Shown: positions 55,568-63,525 of the stretch, one piece after another
Layout: each line of letters begins with the position of its first letter
Position numbering within the stretch: the first letter of the stretch is position 1
NCBI RefSeq assembly: GCF_004152845.1
Contig: NZ_SEON01000004.1
Span: 372,001-436,000 of the forward strand
Length of the DNA: 64,000 bases
Source of the DNA: Sphingobium fuliginis
GTDB lineage: Bacteria; Pseudomonadota; Alphaproteobacteria; Sphingomonadales; Sphingomonadaceae
Direction of reading: 5' to 3'
Translations under genes and position numbers: made by a program
Notes under the pieces: model-generated
What the model was told of the DNA's origin: nothing
Database searches by the model: none
Seen by the model: only the letters and a program-made list of their open reading frames with translations

Positions 55568-56554
55568 ATGGGATTTGACCGGCGGCTGATGGGCGCCGCC
55601 CTCGCCTTCGCGGCCATGCTGCTGCCGCAGCACGCGCTGGCCGAGGACGGCTTCTTCACGCGCGAACAGGTGATCCGGCATACGCCGGCCTGGACCGGCG
55701 AACGCTTTCCGGACGGACGGCCGAAGGTCCCCGACGACATTCTGGAGCGGATGCGGGAAGTCACTCTGGAGGAAGCCTGGGCGACGCTGCGCAGCGCCGG
55801 CTTCAACCATCAATATGAGGATGGCTGGCTGTCCATCTTCCCCGACAAGGTGCTGGTCGGTCGGGCGCTGACCTCCCAATGGCTGCCCGGCCGCCCGGAC
55901 ATCCAGACCGTGCTGGAAAAGCAGGGCGCCGACGACGGACGCAAGGGCGCCATGAACGCCTGGCCGGTCGACATGCTGCAAAAGGGCGACGTCTATGTCA
56001 GCGACCATTTCGGGCTGAAGCAGGACGGCCCATCGATCGGCGACAATGTCGGCAACGCCATCTACGCCCGCAGCGGCAACGGGGTCGTCTATGACGGGGC
56101 GGTGCGCGACATCAACGGCCTCAGGGAACTGCCGAATTTCGTTTCCTTCGTCCGCTCCTACGATCCGTCGCATCATTTCGGCGCCATGGCGACGGGCGCG
56201 CGGCTCAATTCGACGATGGTGGGCATCAACGGTCCGATCCGCATCGGCAAGGCGACCGCCATGCCCGGCGATGTCGTGCTGGGCCGGGACGGCGGCGTGC
56301 TGTTCATCCCGCCGCAACTGGCCGAAAAGGTGGTGAAGCTGTCGGAGAATACGCGGCTGCGCGACATGTTCGGCCATATGCGCCTGCGCGAGGGCAGATA
56401 TACCGCCGGCCAGATCGACACCCGCTGGACCGACGCGATCGAGGCGGACTTCTTCGCCTGGCTCCAGGCCAATCAGAACAAGCTGCCCGTGAAGCCCGAC
56501 GCCGTAAGGCAGATCATCCGCGATCATGAAGCGGGCATCCCCTATGAGGGATGA
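55568..56554 (+). CDS. Exported RraA-family protein
   Basis: The 328-residue protein has a signal peptide (MGFDRRLMGAALAFAAMLLP) and the RraA/HMG-aldolase fold signature in 'GDNVGNAIYARSGNGVVYDGAVRD' and 'MPGDVVLGRDGGVLFIPP'. Such folds include 4-hydroxy-4-methyl-2-oxoglutarate aldolases, which are cytoplasmic; an exported RraA-like protein is unusual. It begins with GGGGAGAGA upstream, 70 bp after the ThuA-like gene. It may act on a sugar acid or lactone outside the cytoplasm (inference). Confidence 0.75.
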   Translation: MGFDRRLMGAALAFAAMLLPQHALAEDGFFTREQVIRHTPAWTGERFPDGRPKVPDDILERMREVTLEEAWATLRSAGFNHQYEDGWLSIFPDKVLVGRALTSQWLPGRPDIQTVLEKQGADDGRKGAMNAWPVDMLQKGDVYVSDHFGLKQDGPSIGDNVGNAIYARSGNGVVYDGAVRDINGLRELPNFVSFVRSYDPSHHFGAMATGARLNSTMVGINGPIRIGKATAMPGDVVLGRDGGVLFIPPQLAEKVVKLSENTRLRDMFGHMRLREGRYTAGQIDTRWTDAIEADFFAWLQANQNKLPVKPDAVRQIIRDHEAGIPYEG

Positions 56555-56607
56555 CCGGCCCGCAACCCACCCTTCCCCCCGAAATGCTTGAGAAAGGCCC
56601 CGCCAAC

Positions 56608-57042
56608 ATGGACTTCCGCCTCCCCTTCGCCACCCTCCTAAGTCTCTGCCTGGCCGGGGCCGCCCAAGCCGCCACACCCGCCGAAGTGGTCGCCCGTCAT
56701 GTCGAGAGCATGAAAGCCGGCAAGTTGCAGCCGATCATGGACGATTACTCCGCGGACACCGTCGTCGTGACTCCCCAGGGGCTGGTCGCGGATCAGGCGC
56801 CGGCCAAGGGGCCGGGCATCTATTCGGGTCAGGCGCAGGCGCGGCGCGTTTTCACGACGCTGACCGACAAGGATCATCATCCCGGCATCAAGGCGATGGA
56901 AACGACCATCGAACCGGCCGGCCCGGACAGCGTCATCCTGCATTGGGTCCAGTTCAAGGGGCAGCCCCAGCAGGTCTCGGGCAAGGACGCCTTCATCGTG
57001 CGCGACGACAAGATCGTGTTCCAGGCCATCTTCGTCGACTGA
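56608..57042 (+). CDS. Exported NTF2-like (SnoaL-type) protein
   Basis: The 144-residue protein has a signal peptide (MDFRLPFATLLSLCLAGAAQ) and an NTF2-like fold ('EVVARHVESMKAGKLQPIMDDY'...'DAFIVRDDKIVFQAIFV'). The start is placed at 56608 because the signal peptide begins there; a start at 56551 overlapping the RraA stop would add 19 residues. Members are small-molecule binding or catalytic proteins; no role assigned. It closes the trio. Confidence 0.65.
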   Translation: MDFRLPFATLLSLCLAGAAQAATPAEVVARHVESMKAGKLQPIMDDYSADTVVVTPQGLVADQAPAKGPGIYSGQAQARRVFTTLTDKDHHPGIKAMETTIEPAGPDSVILHWVQFKGQPQQVSGKDAFIVRDDKIVFQAIFVD

Positions 57043-57066
57043 CCGCAGCCGGCGGACAGTACCGGC

Positions 57067-57104
57067 CTCAGCGCGACCGGATTGCAAGGTCCGGCCGCGC
57101 TGAG
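57067..57104 (+). terminator. Long hairpin after the ThuA-RraA-NTF2 genes
   Basis: A 15-bp stem with one mismatch (arm starts CTCAGCGCGACCGGA and ends TCCGGCCGCGCTGAG) and an 8-base loop lies 25 bp after the last stop. There is no T-run. It marks the end of the intact region before the decayed segment. Confidence 0.6.
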
Positions 57105-57282
57105 ATTCAGGCGGCGATCGGTGGGACATTTTCCTCGAATTCAGCTTATTGAACCGAAGTCGTCACCATAGCCCACTTGCGCGTAGACACGGACAGGTTG
57201 CGAATGCGGCAGGCTTTGACCTGCCTGTCCCAACTATTCGCATGCAAATATCAACAGCCGTTCCCGATCAACTGCCCCTTCA

Positions 57283-58016
57283 TCAGGCGAGCGGGCTTAC
57301 GACGTCGAGCCACTCGGTGATGGCCAGTGGGACCTTGTCCGCGCCATCCCGCAGGTCATAAAGCGCTTCGCCGCCAAGCTGGACCCGGCACACGGTGAAG
57401 GCCCGCTTTTCGTCACGGCTGTTGTCCGTCAATATGGAGGCGTCGGCCACGCCCAGCGCGTGCGATATGGCCTTCTGCGTCCTGGGAAACCGCAGACGAG
57501 TTTGCCGGTGTCGACGCCGTGGCCATGTTCAAGCACGCGCTGGCTGACGCGCAATATGGACAGATCGGCGTTCGAAAGACCGACGAAAAATAGCAGGACG
57601 AAATAACCCGCCGCCCGAAGATCGGTTATCGTGTCGAGTTTCGAGGCAGCCGTGCCGTCAGGCCGCTCTTCCCAATGGCTGGAGACGGTTTCGGTTGCGA
57701 ATGGCACCTTCGCGGCCATGGCATGGGCGGCGAACGTATTCACGCCATTTTACGCCACCTGCATCCAGCCGAGGTTTGTGTCGCGCAATTCCTGCGCCCA
57801 GTCCACAAGCGATCCGTCCCCCTGGGCTTCCGGCAGAATCGAAAGCATCATGCGATCCGCGTTCAGCAACGGCAGCTGGAGCTTTTGCGCAAGAATCTTA
57901 CGCCACATCGTCGATTCGCCCGACCCGTTATGACCGGCCAGAATGATCGCGAGCGGCTTGTCGGTCCTGACCTGTGCGGAAAGTATCTGGTCTACCGCGC
58001 CCTTGAGCGCCGTCAC
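57283..58016 (-). pseudogene. Zeta-toxin family pseudogene
   Basis: The reading frame encodes a zeta-toxin-type kinase in three lesions. The Walker A loop reads AGHNGSGESTMW, where the family has GKST, so the ATP-binding Lys is Glu. An in-frame TAA at 57747-57749 breaks the chain; the frame continues beyond it ('NTFAAHAMAAKVPFATETV'). A frameshift near 57495-57505 follows, after which the normal C-terminal half ('QKAISHALGVADASILTDNS' to 'VVSPLA' and stop at 57283) reads in another frame. Family members phosphorylate UDP-sugars or similar targets. The toxin is surely dead; its upstream partner is intact. Confidence 0.85.
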
Positions 58017-58366
58017 GCAAATTCTTGAAACTTGCCGTCGACAAGCTGGCCGCGACTCACCTGTCCGTTGAGCTTACGGATGACGATCTTGGGATTATCT
58101 TCATCAACCGAATAGAGCGGCACATTCTTGCGCTGAGGAATAGCCACCCCGCCCCGCACGATACGAGCCGCGGCACGCTCCAACGCCTGGGAGCTGCGCT
58201 TGACATTATCCTTGACGAGCGCGGCCGACGGCTTCTGGGCACTGACGGTCACATTACCCAGTTTGGTGGTGACCGTCCGCGTGCGCTTCGAGCCCGCAGG
58301 CCCGATGATAATCCCGGTCTTTCCGTCGCGCATGCTCGCCGAAGCCATTTTGCTCCGCTTTGCCAT
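58013..58366 (-). CDS. Protein encoded with zeta toxin (possible antitoxin)
   Basis: This 117-residue protein has a basic start, repeated short motifs 'KTGIIIGPAGSKRTRTVTTK' and a conserved-looking core ('KDNVKRSSQALERAAARIVR'), ending 'LVDGKFQEFA'. It overlaps the toxin start by 4 bases (ATGA). Homologues occur next to zeta-type toxins, so an antitoxin role is likely but not shown. It is intact although its toxin is broken. Confidence 0.6.
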   Translation of the reverse strand: MAKRSKMASASMRDGKTGIIIGPAGSKRTRTVTTKLGNVTVSAQKPSAALVKDNVKRSSQALERAAARIVRGGVAIPQRKNVPLYSVDEDNPKIVIRKLNGQVSRGQLVDGKFQEFA

Positions 58367-58391
58367 AAGCCCGATATAGCTCTTCCGCAGA

Positions 58392-58535
58392 TCAAGTTCC
58401 AGCCGTCATGATCGCCAGGAAATCCATCGGATCGTCCTCACGCGAAAGCTCGCGCGCCGCCTCATGGAGGGTAACGTGCGTCGCGGGGTGTATCACCCAA
58501 GTCTCGAACATGGCCTGTCCCAGCTTGATCGCCAT
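58392..58535 (-). CDS. Possible small gene upstream of the zeta cassette
   Basis: A 47-residue ORF (MAIKLGQAMFETWVIHPATH...) on the same strand ends 26 bp before the partner gene. Coding-like composition (acidic, 'HEAARELSREDDPMDFLAIM') suggests it is real, perhaps an extra cassette member, but no ribosome site is clear and no family was recognised. Confidence 0.35.
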   Translation of the reverse strand: MAIKLGQAMFETWVIHPATHVTLHEAARELSREDDPMDFLAIMTAGT

Positions 58536-58648
58536 GTGCGCCCGGCCCCGACAGGAATGTTTCTTTCATGGCGGGGACTGAGGGATCACGAGGAGCGCAG
58601 GTCGCCCGCGGCCACGCAAGAGCCGCTTGTGGCCGCGGGCGGAAAGGA

Positions 58649-59750
58649 TCAATATTTGAAGCCGACCTTGAAGAAGATGGTGCGCGGCGGGTTCTGAGCG
58701 CCTTGCAGCAGCAAGGTGCCCGCATAGGGCCCGGCCTTGATGGCCGTGCCGATCGGCGTGAGCGTAGAATAATAAAATTCATTGCCGATGTTGCGCGCCG
58801 TCAGCGTGAAATCACACCGCTTGTCAGCAGTCTGGAAACCGATGAAGGCATTTACGAAATGCTTCGAACCGATCCGATATTGGGGATTGTTGAGCTGGTC
58901 GGAGAAATAGCCGGTCTGCCAGTTGACGCTGCCGCCGAACTTGATCGCGCCCAGCCCCTCAATCGGGATCGAACAGTCGGCGGACGCGAAATATTGCCAT
59001 TTCGGCTGACCGGGAAATTGCTTGCCCGTATAGTTATAGGCGGGAACGGTGCCCAGCGCCGGCGCCGAATAATCGTCATATTCGGTTGTCAGATAGGTGA
59101 CATTGAAAGCCAGCGACAGATTGTTGGTCGGCTCTGCCGAGGTTTCCAGTTCGAAGCCCTGCGTGTGCGCTGACGGCGCATTGCCGCGCGTGCTGACATA
59201 AGTGCCGGAGATCGGACTGAACGCCGACACCGCTGTCTGCAGATCCTTATAGTCGTTATAGAAACCTGTAGCGTTGACCCTCAGCCGGCGATCGAACCAG
59301 TCTGTCTTGAAGCCGATCTCGAACGCATTGACCGTCTCAGGATCATAGGGCAGCGCGGTGGCAAGGTTAAGCGCGCGGTAAAGCCGCCCGCGTCGAAACC
59401 CTTGGCATAGTTGGCGAACAGGAAGATCGTCGGCGTTGCCTGGTAGGAAATGCCTGCCTTCGGCGTGAACGCATGCCAGGTCTTCTTGTTGAGCACGCCG
59501 CTATTGTCGAAATTTACCTGCGTCGCGGCGACAGTGACGCCCAGCGCGGGGATCGCGCCGCCTGTCTTCACCTGCGGATAGAACGTCGGATCGATCGGAT
59601 GGCCGTCCAGGTCATAGTTGACGCCCTGAAAATCGAATGCGCGCCGGATGCTGATATAGCGCCCGCCGGCGGTCAGCGTCAGCCGGTCGGTCAGGCGATA
59701 ATTGGCCTGGAGATAGGCTGAATAATTATACGTTACGGTCTTGCCGATCT
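58649..59750 (-). pseudogene. Remnant of a TonB-dependent receptor
   Basis: From 59750 back to the stop at 58649 the frame gives receptor-barrel sequence ('NYRLTDRLTLTAGGRYISIR', 'NYAKGFDAGGFTA', 'YDPETVNAFEIGFKTDWF', 'RNIGNEFYYSTLTPIGTA') ending 'FFKVGFKY'. A frameshift lies near 59375-59385, and the N-terminal plug and signal are missing. At the 5' end it joins the DUF736-like gene fragment, a deletion or recombination junction. Confidence 0.8.
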
Positions 59751-59891
59751 GAGGGCGATGACTTCATAGGCGGGCGCCCTGGGATTCATGCTCTCGACCT
59801 TGCGCAGCCCGCTCCGGGGGAGATCGATCGTGCGGGTGGCGATGCGGCCTTCGAGGCGACCGTTGATTTCACGAACTTCAACGATGTTCAT
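59733..59891 (-). pseudogene. DUF736-like gene truncated by the TonB remnant
   Basis: Starting at the ATG 59891, 52 codons read 'MNIVEVREINGRLEGRIATR', 'RKVESMNPRAPAYEVIAL', then stop at 59733 within the receptor remnant in another frame. The start resembles DUF736 proteins of integrative elements, which are normally ~200 residues. The junction is near 59757. It suggests this region once was a mobile element. Confidence 0.55.
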
Positions 59892-60257
59892 TGACTTGAC
59901 CTTTCATTCTGTCGCTCGAAACCCATTTTTCGGCGACAAAAATCTGAGATCCCTCTCTTGTCTGATCCCGGCGGCGCGGCTGGACGCGTCCGCCTCCGCA
60001 TCGGCACGACCTCTCCAGACCAAGGTCCCCATTCGCGCGCGTGTATCGCCCACTGACAGCCGCGCGATGTCTTCCCCCCCTCCCCACACGCCACCACGGC
60101 AGGGATGAACGCCCGCGAGGGCCGAGACCCGAGCAGCGGGACTCGGGGCGCCAGCCCGTCAGCCCGTTGCCCGCGCATGCGCGGGCAGTCACCCAGCCTC
60201 AAACCCCACACCGTTCCACCCTTGACGCCCTGCACCATCTGACGACAGACAGATTCC
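59892..60257. other. 366-bp region before the DUF6880 gene
   Basis: No gene is supported. The sequence holds a perfect 20-bp palindrome (60168-60187) and CCCGAG/CTCGGG arms near 60128-60146. It may include the promoter of the DUF736-like gene on one side and the DUF6880 gene on the other. Confidence 0.4.
60168..60187. repeat. Perfect 20-bp palindrome
   Basis: TGCCCGCGCATGCGCGGGCA is its own reverse complement. It could be a protein-binding site or an element remnant; no known motif was recognised. Confidence 0.5.
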
Positions 60258-61214
60258 ATGGCTTCTTCCAAAACCCTCAACCAGGCCAATCTCGAGACGC
60301 TGGGCGCCAATCGGCTGGCGCAATTACTGCTGGAGCTCGTGGCGGTGGATGCCCAGACCAAGCGGCGCCTGCGCCTGGAGCTTGCCAGCGCAAACGGCAG
60401 CGGCGATGTCGCTGGAGAGGTCGCCAAGCGCCTCGCCACCATCGCCAAGGCGGAGGCCTTTGTCGACTGGAACAAGGTGAAGCCCCTCGCCCGGGATATC
60501 GAGGCGCAGCGGCGCGCGATCATGGAGCATATCGCGCCCACCGATCCGGCAACGGCGTTCGAGCTGCTCTGGAAGCTGATCGCGCTGGCCCGTCCGGTGC
60601 TCAGCTGGTGCGACGACAGCCATGGTACGCTGGGCACCGTGTTTGCAACGGCACTCTCTGTTCTTGGCGCGCTGGCCGCTGCGGCCCGCCTGCCCACTGA
60701 CCAGCTTGTCGACCGGGTGTTCGACAGCGTCTGCGACAATGACCATGGCCAGTTCCACGGCCTCGTCACCCTGATGACGGAGCCGCTTGGCGAAGCAGGA
60801 TTGAAATCCCTCAGGCGCAAATTCGAGGCCATGGCGCGCGAAGTACAGCAGCGGCCGCCCCAGGGCGAACGGCGCGTCATCGGCTTTGGCTCAGGCGGCG
60901 TTTTCTACGAGGATGAGATGGAAGCCCGGCGGCATGAGCGGCTTGTCCGCCAGGCGCTGGTCGACATTGCCGATGCGCTGGGCGATGTCGATGCCTTCAT
61001 CGCGCAATGTCCGGCCGACCAGCGCCATAATCCCGCGATAGCCGCAGCCATTGCCGAGCGCCTGCTGGCTGCGGGCCGCGCGGCGGAGGCGATAGCCGCG
61101 CTCGACGCGGCCGAAGCAATACGGCGTAAAGGTGGTCATTGGCCAAACTGGGATCGGGTACGGATCGCGGCGCTCGATGCGCTGGGCCATGCAGAATGCG
61201 CTCAATGCGGATGA
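60258..61214 (+). CDS. DUF6880 family protein, 3' end truncated
   Basis: The 318-residue protein resembles the DUF6880 family ('NQANLETLGANRLAQLLLELVAVDAQTKRRLRLEL', 'KALARDIEAQR'-like region, 'LVDIADALGDVDAFI'). Homologues are usually longer (~450-500 residues). Here the frame ends 'ALGHAECAQCG' at a junction with the parE gene that is read from the opposite strand, so the C-terminal part is lost. Function unknown; found near restriction or toxin genes in sphingomonads. Confidence 0.65.
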   Translation: MASSKTLNQANLETLGANRLAQLLLELVAVDAQTKRRLRLELASANGSGDVAGEVAKRLATIAKAEAFVDWNKVKPLARDIEAQRRAIMEHIAPTDPATAFELLWKLIALARPVLSWCDDSHGTLGTVFATALSVLGALAAAARLPTDQLVDRVFDSVCDNDHGQFHGLVTLMTEPLGEAGLKSLRRKFEAMAREVQQRPPQGERRVIGFGSGGVFYEDEMEARRHERLVRQALVDIADALGDVDAFIAQCPADQRHNPAIAAAIAERLLAAGRAAEAIAALDAAEAIRRKGGHWPNWDRVRIAALDALGHAECAQCG

Positions 61215-61443
61215 CCGAAACCAAAACGCTGTAGAATATAACATAGCTGCCGTGCGGCTTGGACCGGAGCCCGGCACGAATCTCAGGCCGGGCAACGCCG
61301 GACCGGGGGAAGTCGGCGATCTTCGCACAAGCCCCTTCGAGTTCATCAACGAAGGTGACGGCCAGAAGAACATTGTCGCGCGCGGTAAAGGTGGCGATCG
61401 CGACAAGATCAGCAGCAGCAGCCGGCGAAAATTCGAGACCCAT
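60997..61443 (-). CDS. parE: ParE-type toxin with aberrant C-terminus
   Basis: The first ~86 residues are a normal ParE/RelE toxin ('MGLEFSPAAAADLVAIATFTA', 'RPEIRAGLRSKPHGSYVIFYSV', 'IRIERILHG'). The family should end ~10 residues later; instead the frame runs ~60 residues into the DUF6880 gene antisense ('PAHRAPRSVPDPSL...'). So it is truncated at its true end by the same junction as DUF6880. Start at 61443 overlaps the antitoxin stop (TGATG). Whether it is still active is unknown. Confidence 0.7.
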   Translation of the reverse strand: MGLEFSPAAAADLVAIATFTARDNVLLAVTFVDELEGACAKIADFPRSGVARPEIRAGLRSKPHGSYVIFYSVLVSVIRIERILHGPAHRAPRSVPDPSLANDHLYAVLLRPRRARLSPPPRGPQPAGARQWLRLSRDYGAGRPDIAR

Positions 61444-61712
61444 CAACTATCGGTAGCGCCGGCGGCCATATTCGCGATCCGCTGCCGGGCGTTCGCGAAA
61501 GCCTCACTGGCGGGAATGCCCGGGCCGCTGGCAGCGCCCCGTTCGATCTCGGCACGGAGCGCGTCAAGCCGAGCCTGGCGGATGGCGTCCTGCTCTTCGA
61601 GCAGCCGGAGGCTGTCGCGAACGACCTCGCTGGCAGACGCGTAGCGGCCGCTGTTCACCTGCTGCTTGATGAAGCCCTCGAAATGCGGCCCCAGGGTGAA
61701 ACTGGAAGGCAT
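61443..61712 (-). CDS. parD: ParD-type antitoxin
   Basis: The 89-residue antitoxin (ribbon-helix-helix: MPSSFTLGPHFEGFIKQQVN, then 'SGRYASASEVVRDSLRLLEEQ') belongs to the ParD family paired with ParE. I use the ATG at 61712 with AGAGGAG upstream; a TTG three codons earlier is less likely. The C-terminal half is the toxin-binding part. Intact. Confidence 0.85.
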   Translation of the reverse strand: MPSSFTLGPHFEGFIKQQVNSGRYASASEVVRDSLRLLEEQDAIRQARLDALRAEIERGAASGPGIPASEAFANARQRIANMAAGATDS

Positions 61713-61986
61713 GGCCAAACTCCTCTGTCGATGATGAATATCACTTTATGATAGTAGCATGCAAGACACAGATTGACGAAGACTGCGGCGTTTGCGCCTG
61801 GTAACCGGGCAAAGAGTGATCGCCTCCGCTGACCACGCCGAAAAACGTCGAGGCAGACGGACTGCCTTCATCATGCACGCACGAGGCAGGTCGGCATGCC
61901 GCCATCCTTTCCAGCGGATCGCCCGCGAGATTTTTTGCCGGGGAACGCTGCCCATGGGGCAGAAAAATCGCCTGACGAGATATAGG

Positions 61987-62319
61987 TTAAATCGCCAACA
62001 GAGCACGGATTTTTGCCTGAACTTCCAGCAGCGCCGCTTGCGATACTGTTCCTTTTTTGGTCGCCTTCCGTGTCATCCAGTCAACACTTTTGAGCTGATC
62101 TGCCAATACAGCACTTGGCAGGTTCTGGCTGATTAACACCTCAAAGGGATAGCCTTTGATTTTGCTCGTCATAGGACAACAAATCATCATCCCGCGCACG
62201 CGATTATAGGCTGCCGGTGACAGGACAAGGGCAGGTCGATGACCAGCCTGTTCATGTCCAGCCTGGGGATCAAAGTTTAGCCAGACGATATCGCCCATGT
62301 CGGGGACATATTTGGCCAT
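61987..62319 (-). CDS. mazF: MazF/PemK-type endoribonuclease toxin
   Basis: This 110-residue toxin ('MGDIVWLNFDPQAGHEQAGHRPALVLSP', 'MICCPMTSKIKGYPFEV', 'LADQLKSVDW') matches MazF/PemK ribonucleases that cut mRNA at specific sites. Its ATG overlaps the MazE stop (TAATG). It is intact and complete in length. Confidence 0.88.
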   Translation of the reverse strand: MAKYVPDMGDIVWLNFDPQAGHEQAGHRPALVLSPAAYNRVRGMMICCPMTSKIKGYPFEVLISQNLPSAVLADQLKSVDWMTRKATKKGTVSQAALLEVQAKIRALLAI

Positions 62320-62561
62320 TACCAAAGCTCATTGCCGACAGGCGGACCGAAATCGACGTTTTCAGGAAAGTTTTCAGGCTTCATGCCCGCCAGCAACCCC
62401 TCAAGAGTGAAGGCAGGTGCGGTGATCGGCTCGATGATGACCCGGCCCTCTTCTTCCCTGACATCCACCTCCTGATCGATATGCAGCGCAGCCGCGGCCA
62501 TAATCGAGGAAGGAATCCTGACCGAAGCACTATTACCCCACTTTTTCACTCGCACACGCAT
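62319..62561 (-). CDS. mazE: MazE-type antitoxin
   Basis: The 80-residue antitoxin has an AbrB/SpoVT-like fold ('MRVRVKKWGNSASVRIPSSI') and an acidic C-terminal tail for toxin binding ('PENVDFGPPVGNELW'). The ATG at 62561 has GGAG 8 bases upstream; the GTG at 62573 is less likely. Paired with MazF. Confidence 0.87.
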   Translation of the reverse strand: MRVRVKKWGNSASVRIPSSIMAAAALHIDQEVDVREEEGRVIIEPITAPAFTLEGLLAGMKPENFPENVDFGPPVGNELW

Positions 62562-62584
62562 AACCATCTCCACCGTATCGATAT

Positions 62585-62600
62585 TGATAATACATTATCA
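62585..62600. promoter_or_regulatory. Palindrome at the mazEF promoter
   Basis: TGATAATACATTATCA is TGATAAT and ATTATCA arms with a 2-base centre, 24-39 bp before the mazE start. On the minus strand TTGATA (62619-62614) and TAATGT (62597-62592) give a 16-bp-spaced promoter that the palindrome overlaps, fitting MazE autorepression. Confidence 0.5.
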
Positions 62601-62855
62601 TAACACGAACATGTATCAACATTGTATCGACTTTCGGTGCATGGGGTGTGCACAAGTTGGTGCCGATGTCGTCGGCAACCGATACGGATTTGCCGGATCT
62701 GACCAGTCGATGTTTTCGATCACCCAGTTGGGCGCGAAATCCCAGTCAAAGCAGAGCGAATAAGTTCCGCTGACCTTCTGCCACGCCGTCTCGACCGCAT
62801 TCGTCCAGCCCACGACGACGAGGCGACGGACCAATGGCGGCAACCGTGCACAGCT

Positions 62856-63050
62856 TCATGGCGACCAAGCGTCATGTGCGGCCGGACGAGGCGTCGCCGT
62901 GTCGGGAGGGCGGCCGAGAAAGGCAGCCAGACGCTTCACATGGCGCACATAATCCTTCTGGGTGTGGGGACCGAGACCGCGCATCATCATGTCGTGCTAC
63001 ATCCGTTGACGCAGTAGGCTGATCGGGGCGGTGTTGATCGAGACAGTCAC
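62856..63050 (-). pseudogene. Tyrosine-recombinase (integrase) N-terminal remnant
   Basis: From a GTG at 63050 the frame reads 'VTVSINTAPISLLRQRM', a stop, then 'HDMMMRGLGPHTQKDYVRHV' and 'KRLAAFLGRPPDTAT', the start of a phage-type integrase SAM-like core-binding domain. It then leaves the family pattern and stops at 62856. The rest of the gene is absent. Confidence 0.7.
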
Positions 63051-63262
63051 GGCAAGTTCCTCTTCGCTGAAGAAACTTCCAACCTCAGTGGGCAACCTCG
63101 CCCGCTAAAGGCCCATATTTACCGCACTAACGCGCCCCAAGCGACCCTCCCGTAGAGCGGGTTAGTGCAAGGGTCGTCACCGGCGCTGCCCGTACTGCTG
63201 CTGACGTATGCCCTTGCTTCCGTCCTCATTATTCCTTATCTTGTGGACAGGGGACTGGTCTT

Positions 63263-63520
63263 ATGTCGAAATCTATAACTTTGAATGTCCGCGTCAGCGG
63301 CTCTCTCAGCGATTTTGTGTCCGCTAACGTCGGGGAGGCGGGGGCCTATGAAAATGTGAGCGAGTATGTTCGAGACCTGATTCGGCGTGACAAGGAACGG
63401 GTCGAGAGCGAACGGTTGGCGCTCTTAAAGGCCGAGTTGACCGCCGCATTTGCCGTATCAGAGAACGAATATCTGCCGCTTGATGCCGACGCAATTATTG
63501 CCCGTAACGCTCGCAACTAA
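63263..63520 (+). CDS. parD: ParD-type antitoxin (second pair)
   Basis: The 85-residue RHH antitoxin ('SKSITLNVRVSGSLSDFVSA', 'YENVSEYVRDLIRRDKERVE') is followed 5 bases later by its toxin gene. Intact, with a likely promoter in the AT-rich stretch before 63263. Confidence 0.85.
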   Translation: MSKSITLNVRVSGSLSDFVSANVGEAGAYENVSEYVRDLIRRDKERVESERLALLKAELTAAFAVSENEYLPLDADAIIARNARN

Positions 63521-63525
63521 GTCTC

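Larger units (their letters stand above)
62562..63262. other. 701-bp region with mazEF promoter and integrase remnant
   Basis: Includes the palindrome at 62585 and a TTGATA...TAATGT-type promoter for mazEF, then a coding-like minus-strand stretch 62616-62843 ('WTNAVETAWQKVSGTYSLCF') that I do not recognise, and the integrase fragment. No full gene. Confidence 0.45.

Noticed and set aside
61719-61986. Frames between parD and mazF that might be a gene
   Set aside because: Arg-rich, no recognised motif, no ribosome site; more likely promoter or remnant.
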